A stretch of DNA of 64,000 bases. Source: an uncultured Agathobacter sp. (GTDB taxonomy: Bacteria > Bacillota > Clostridia > Lachnospirales > Lachnospiraceae). The first letter of the stretch is position 1; each line of letters begins with the position of its first letter. The DNA lies in the NCBI GenBank assembly GCA_934365945.1, contig CAKRNE010000011.1:1-64000 (forward strand), in the 5' to 3' direction. The translations under genes were made by a program, and so were the position numbers. This document shows positions 61,538 through 64,000 of this stretch, in pieces. The notes under the pieces were generated by a model. It saw only the letters and a list, made by a program, of their open reading frames with translations, was not told the origin of the DNA and did not search any database.

Positions 61538-62389
61538 ATGAGCGAAAGAAAACAAATCCATCAGGAGTTTCTGAAAGGCGAAAGAGCGCTGTTTGCAAGC
61601 AACGACATGGATATATATGATACAATTTTTGATGATGGAGAGTCACCTCTTAAGGAGAGCCATGGCATTAGTCTGACAGGCTGCTTTTTCCGTTGGAAGT
61701 ATCCGCTGTGGTATTGCAGTGACATAGAAGTAAAGGACTGTACATGGTTTGACATGGCGCGTGCGGGAGTCTGGTATACAGACAATATCTCTGTCACAGA
61801 TTCAATAGTTGAGGCACCTAAGAACTTCAGGCGCTGTAATAATTTAAAGCTTAAAAATGTGACGTTTCCGAATGCCCAGGAGACACTCTGGAGCTGTGAC
61901 CATGTCGATATCGAGAATGTTTCGGCAAAGGGAGATTATTTTGGCATGAATACAAATAATCTTACCATGAAGAATTTCCAGCTTGTCGGCAACTATTCGT
62001 TTGACGGCTCAAGGAATGTAGAGGTGCACAATTCAAAGCTTATCTCAAAGGATGCTTTCTGGAATACGGAAAATGTCACAGTCTATGATTCATTTATCAC
62101 AGGTGAATACCTTGGGTGGAACGCAAAGAATCTGACACTGATAAACTGTACAATCGAAAGCTTGCAGGGGCTTTGCTATATAGACAATCTTGTTATGAAA
62201 AACTGCAAGCTGATAAACACCACGCTTGCCTTTGAGTATTCATCGGTGGATGCAGAGATTTGCAGCAAGGTGGACAGCGTTTTGAATCCGACAAGCGGAG
62301 TGATAAGGGCAAAGGAGATTGGCACACTGACTATCGAAAAGGACAGAGTTGACCCATCAAAGACAAAGATAATATGTGAAGGAAAATAA
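61538..62389 (+). CDS. DUF3737 family beta-helix protein
   Basis: 283 residues built of repeated short strands (SDIEVKDCTWFD, DNISVTDSIVEA, NNLKLKNVTFPN, DHVDIENVSAKG, NNLTMKNFQLVG and so on, about 20 residues each), the pattern of a right-handed parallel beta-helix. The family is common in Firmicutes and uncharacterised. No signal peptide, so cytosolic. The start follows AAAAGGAGTATATATA. The MalY-type gene starts three bases after its stop, so the two are one operon. Confidence 0.85.
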   Translation: MSERKQIHQEFLKGERALFASNDMDIYDTIFDDGESPLKESHGISLTGCFFRWKYPLWYCSDIEVKDCTWFDMARAGVWYTDNISVTDSIVEAPKNFRRCNNLKLKNVTFPNAQETLWSCDHVDIENVSAKGDYFGMNTNNLTMKNFQLVGNYSFDGSRNVEVHNSKLISKDAFWNTENVTVYDSFITGEYLGWNAKNLTLINCTIESLQGLCYIDNLVMKNCKLINTTLAFEYSSVDAEICSKVDSVLNPTSGVIRAKEIGTLTIEKDRVDPSKTKIICEGK

Positions 62390-62392
62390 TCT

Positions 62393-63541
62393 ATGTATGA
62401 TTTTGACACTGTTGTAGACAGAAGAAATACAGGCTCATTAAAGTGGAATGTGGCGGAAAATGAGCTCCCGATGTGGGTGGCAGATATGGATTTTAAGACA
62501 GCACCGCAGATAATAGATGCAATTTCAGCGCGTGTTTCTCACGGAGTGTTTGGCTATTCCATTATTCCGGATGAGTGGAATGATGCGTATATGTCGTGGT
62601 GGGACAGACGCCATGGGCTTAAAATCGAAAGGGACAGCCTGATTTTTTGCACAGGAGTCGTACCGGCCATATCATCTACAGTGCGAAAGCTCACAACCCC
62701 CGGTGAGAATGTGCTTATCATGACACCTGTATACAATATATTTTTTAATTCCATATTCAATAACGGCGTAAATGTGTTAGAAAGCCCGCTTGGGTACGAA
62801 AACGGCAGATATTTCGTGGATTATGACAGGTTAGAGCATGACCTTTCCAACCCACAGACCACGCTTATGATATTTTGTAACCCTCACAATCCATGCGGCA
62901 TCATCTGGACAAAGGAGGAGCTTGCGAAAATAGGGGCACTCTGCAAGAAGCACAATGTGACGGTCATCTCCGACGAGATACATTGCGATATCACAGCACC
63001 GGGAAAGTCCTACGTGCCGTTTGCTGCAGCATCAGAGGACTGCGCCGATATCAGCATCACCTGTATGGCACCGACCAAGTGCTTCAATATGGCAGGCTTA
63101 CAGACTGCGGCAGTGATGGTGCCAAATAAGCTTCTGCGTCACAAGATATGGCGAGCATTAAACACAGACGAGGTGGCGGAGCCAAACGCATTTGCTATCA
63201 CTGCAGCAGTCGCAGCATTCACAAAGGGTGAGCCGTGGCTTGAGGAGCTTCGAACATATCTCTGGGAAAACCGCAAAACAGTCTGCAGCTTCGTGGAAGA
63301 AAACCTGCCGCAGATACACATAGTGGATGCCGATGCAACATACCTCATGTGGCTTGACTGCAGCGCACTCACAGATGATTCTGTGGCATTTACGCAGATG
63401 ATTCGTGAAAAAACAGGCCTTTATCTGTCTGAGGGAGCTGAGTTTGGAGGCAACGGCCGCTACTTTGTGCGATTAAATATCGCATGCCCAAGGTCAGTGC
63501 TTATGGAAGGACTTGACAGGCTAAAGAGAGCCCTTGCTTAA
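62393..63541 (+). CDS. MalY/PatB-type PLP C-S lyase or aminotransferase
   Basis: A fold-type I PLP enzyme of the MalY/PatB family; members cleave cystathionine/cysteine or act as aminotransferases. 382 residues: an N-terminal WNVAENELPMWVADMDFKTA typical of PatB, FCNPHNPCGIIWTKEEL near 162 (Asn), VISDEIHCDI near 196 (Asp), and the Schiff-base Lys in CMAPTKCFNMAGLQ near 227. Which reaction dominates cannot be decided from sequence. Coupled to DUF3737. Confidence 0.9.
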   Translation: MYDFDTVVDRRNTGSLKWNVAENELPMWVADMDFKTAPQIIDAISARVSHGVFGYSIIPDEWNDAYMSWWDRRHGLKIERDSLIFCTGVVPAISSTVRKLTTPGENVLIMTPVYNIFFNSIFNNGVNVLESPLGYENGRYFVDYDRLEHDLSNPQTTLMIFCNPHNPCGIIWTKEELAKIGALCKKHNVTVISDEIHCDITAPGKSYVPFAAASEDCADISITCMAPTKCFNMAGLQTAAVMVPNKLLRHKIWRALNTDEVAEPNAFAITAAVAAFTKGEPWLEELRTYLWENRKTVCSFVEENLPQIHIVDADATYLMWLDCSALTDDSVAFTQMIREKTGLYLSEGAEFGGNGRYFVRLNIACPRSVLMEGLDRLKRALA

Positions 63542-63558
63542 GCTGTTTTTAGAAAAAA

Positions 63559-63585
63559 ATAAGACCGGTGATCGGCCGGTCTTAT
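63559..63585. terminator. Hairpin after the malY-type gene
   Basis: ATAAGACCGG, seven-base loop, CCGGTCTTAT. A run of A lies on its left side, so the T-run is on the minus strand; on the plus strand it is a stem without a good T-tail. It still lies where the plus-strand operon ends. Confidence 0.5.
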
Positions 63586-63659
63586 CTGATATAATTAAAC
63601 ATTTATGGCATACAAGATTTAAAAATATATCATGCATACGTTTGTTTTCTGATTCGATA

Positions 63660-63675
63660 GTTAGTATACACTAAC
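63660..63675. promoter_or_regulatory. Palindromic operator candidate
   Basis: GTTAGT-ATAC-ACTAAC, a perfect 6-4-6 inverted repeat about 160 bases before the DtxR/MntR-like gene and 100 bases before its promoter. It is similar in style to DtxR-family boxes (TTAG...CTAA). The remaining 63586-63759 region shows nothing else. Confidence 0.4.
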
Positions 63676-63759
63676 ATAAATTAGATGTCAATAACAAATG
63701 TGGAATTTTGTGATTTTTTCGGATTTCTATAAATCACGTACAAATCAAAAAGAAAAGTT

Positions 63760-63787
63760 TTGCAAACAATAAAATGTGTGTTATAAT
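63760..63787 (+). promoter_or_regulatory. Promoter of the DtxR/MntR-like gene
   Basis: TTGCAA (63760-63765), 16-base spacer, TATAAT (63782-63787), 50 bases before the start codon. Confidence 0.6.
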
Positions 63788-63837
63788 AATATAACTGAAT
63801 GAAAACGAACGAAAATAAACTCACGGGGGTATTCGAA

Positions 63838-64000
63838 ATGCGAAACAACGAATCATCAGAAAACTATTTAGAGACCATACTTATTCTCAGCAAGAAGCTT
63901 CCTGTGGTACGCTCAGTTGATATAGCAAATGAGCTTGGATTTAAGAAATCCAGCGTGAGTATAGCCATGAAGAACCTTAGGGAAAAGAACAATATCACAG
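63838..64000 (+). CDS. DtxR/MntR-type metal-dependent regulator (partial, cut by window end)
   Basis: 54 residues are visible: MRNNESSENYLETILILSKKLPVVRSVDIANELGFKKSSVSIAMKNLREKNNIT. This is the N-terminal winged helix of the iron/manganese-dependent repressor family (SxENYLETI, then V-x-x-x-x-V-A/S recognition helix). ATG at 63838 follows ACGGGGGTATTCGAA. The metal-binding and dimerisation parts lie beyond the window. Which metal it senses cannot be said. Confidence 0.85.
   Translation, partial: MRNNESSENYLETILILSKKLPVVRSVDIANELGFKKSSVSIAMKNLREKNNIT

Noticed and set aside
1..64000. CRISPR array, prophage, or complete insertion sequence
   Set aside because: No regularly spaced direct repeats with unique spacers, no phage structural or integrase genes, and no transposase frame were found on either strand.

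Overview
The window comes from the chromosome of a low-to-moderate G+C Firmicute, most likely a Lachnospiraceae gut anaerobe close to Agathobacter (Eubacterium) rectalis or Roseburia. This rests on gene content and order (priA-def-fmt-rsmB-rlmN-stp-stk-rsgA-rpe-thiN, dgt-dnaG-rpoD-trmK, pyrBI), strong purine-rich ribosome binding sites, and families common in that group (DUF5685, DUF3737, YhgE/Pip pairs, DegV, many GGDEF proteins). Species identity is an inference. Almost all genes are on the plus strand; the minus strand carries RNase P RNA, one PH-domain gene and a possible leader at the left edge.

Layout. 0-10 kb: M18 aminopeptidase, DegV, folC, two YhgE/Pip membrane proteins around a small membrane protein, and ilvE. 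10-17 kb: membrane-anchored amidase, a TRM11-like methyltransferase, then two c-di-GMP genes (GAF/PAS-GGDEF-EAL and Cys-rich-GGDEF-REC-HD-GYP). 17.1-23.8 kb is the accessory region. Two identical tRNA-Leu genes, each with the same leader hairpin and each followed by a block of G+C-rich palindromic repeats containing extra copies of the tRNA 3' end, bracket a MutS-like ATPase, a SAM methyltransferase, a PadR/HAAS pair, decayed toxin genes, an antitoxin and a GNAT acetyltransferase. 23.8-34.5 kb: threonine aldolase, a third tRNA-Leu, an unknown membrane protein, and the dgt-dnaG-rpoD-trmK-uridine kinase-like-hydrolase cluster. A 261-bp element with 35-bp perfect inverted ends lies between dgt and dnaG. 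34.6-37.9 kb: rnpB, a zinc-ribbon/DUF5685/J-domain cluster, and a convergent PH-domain gene. 38-52.4 kb: pyrB-pyrI followed by the conserved translation/signalling cluster from priA to thiN. 52.4-64 kb: a very large TPR-GAF-GGDEF protein, an Eis-like acetyltransferase, DegV, a 2-isopropylmalate synthase fused to an AraC-type DNA-binding domain, L-lactate dehydrogenase, DUF3737, a MalY/PatB-type lyase, and the start of a DtxR/MntR-type regulator cut by the window end.

The most unusual items are the LeuA-AraC fusion with a cluster of TGATTA half-sites upstream; the tRNA-Leu-bracketed region with covarying hairpin repeats; two long inverted-repeat elements (before dnaG and before rsgA); and the remains of two toxins, one still under a promoter whose spacer is a palindrome and still paired with an intact antitoxin.
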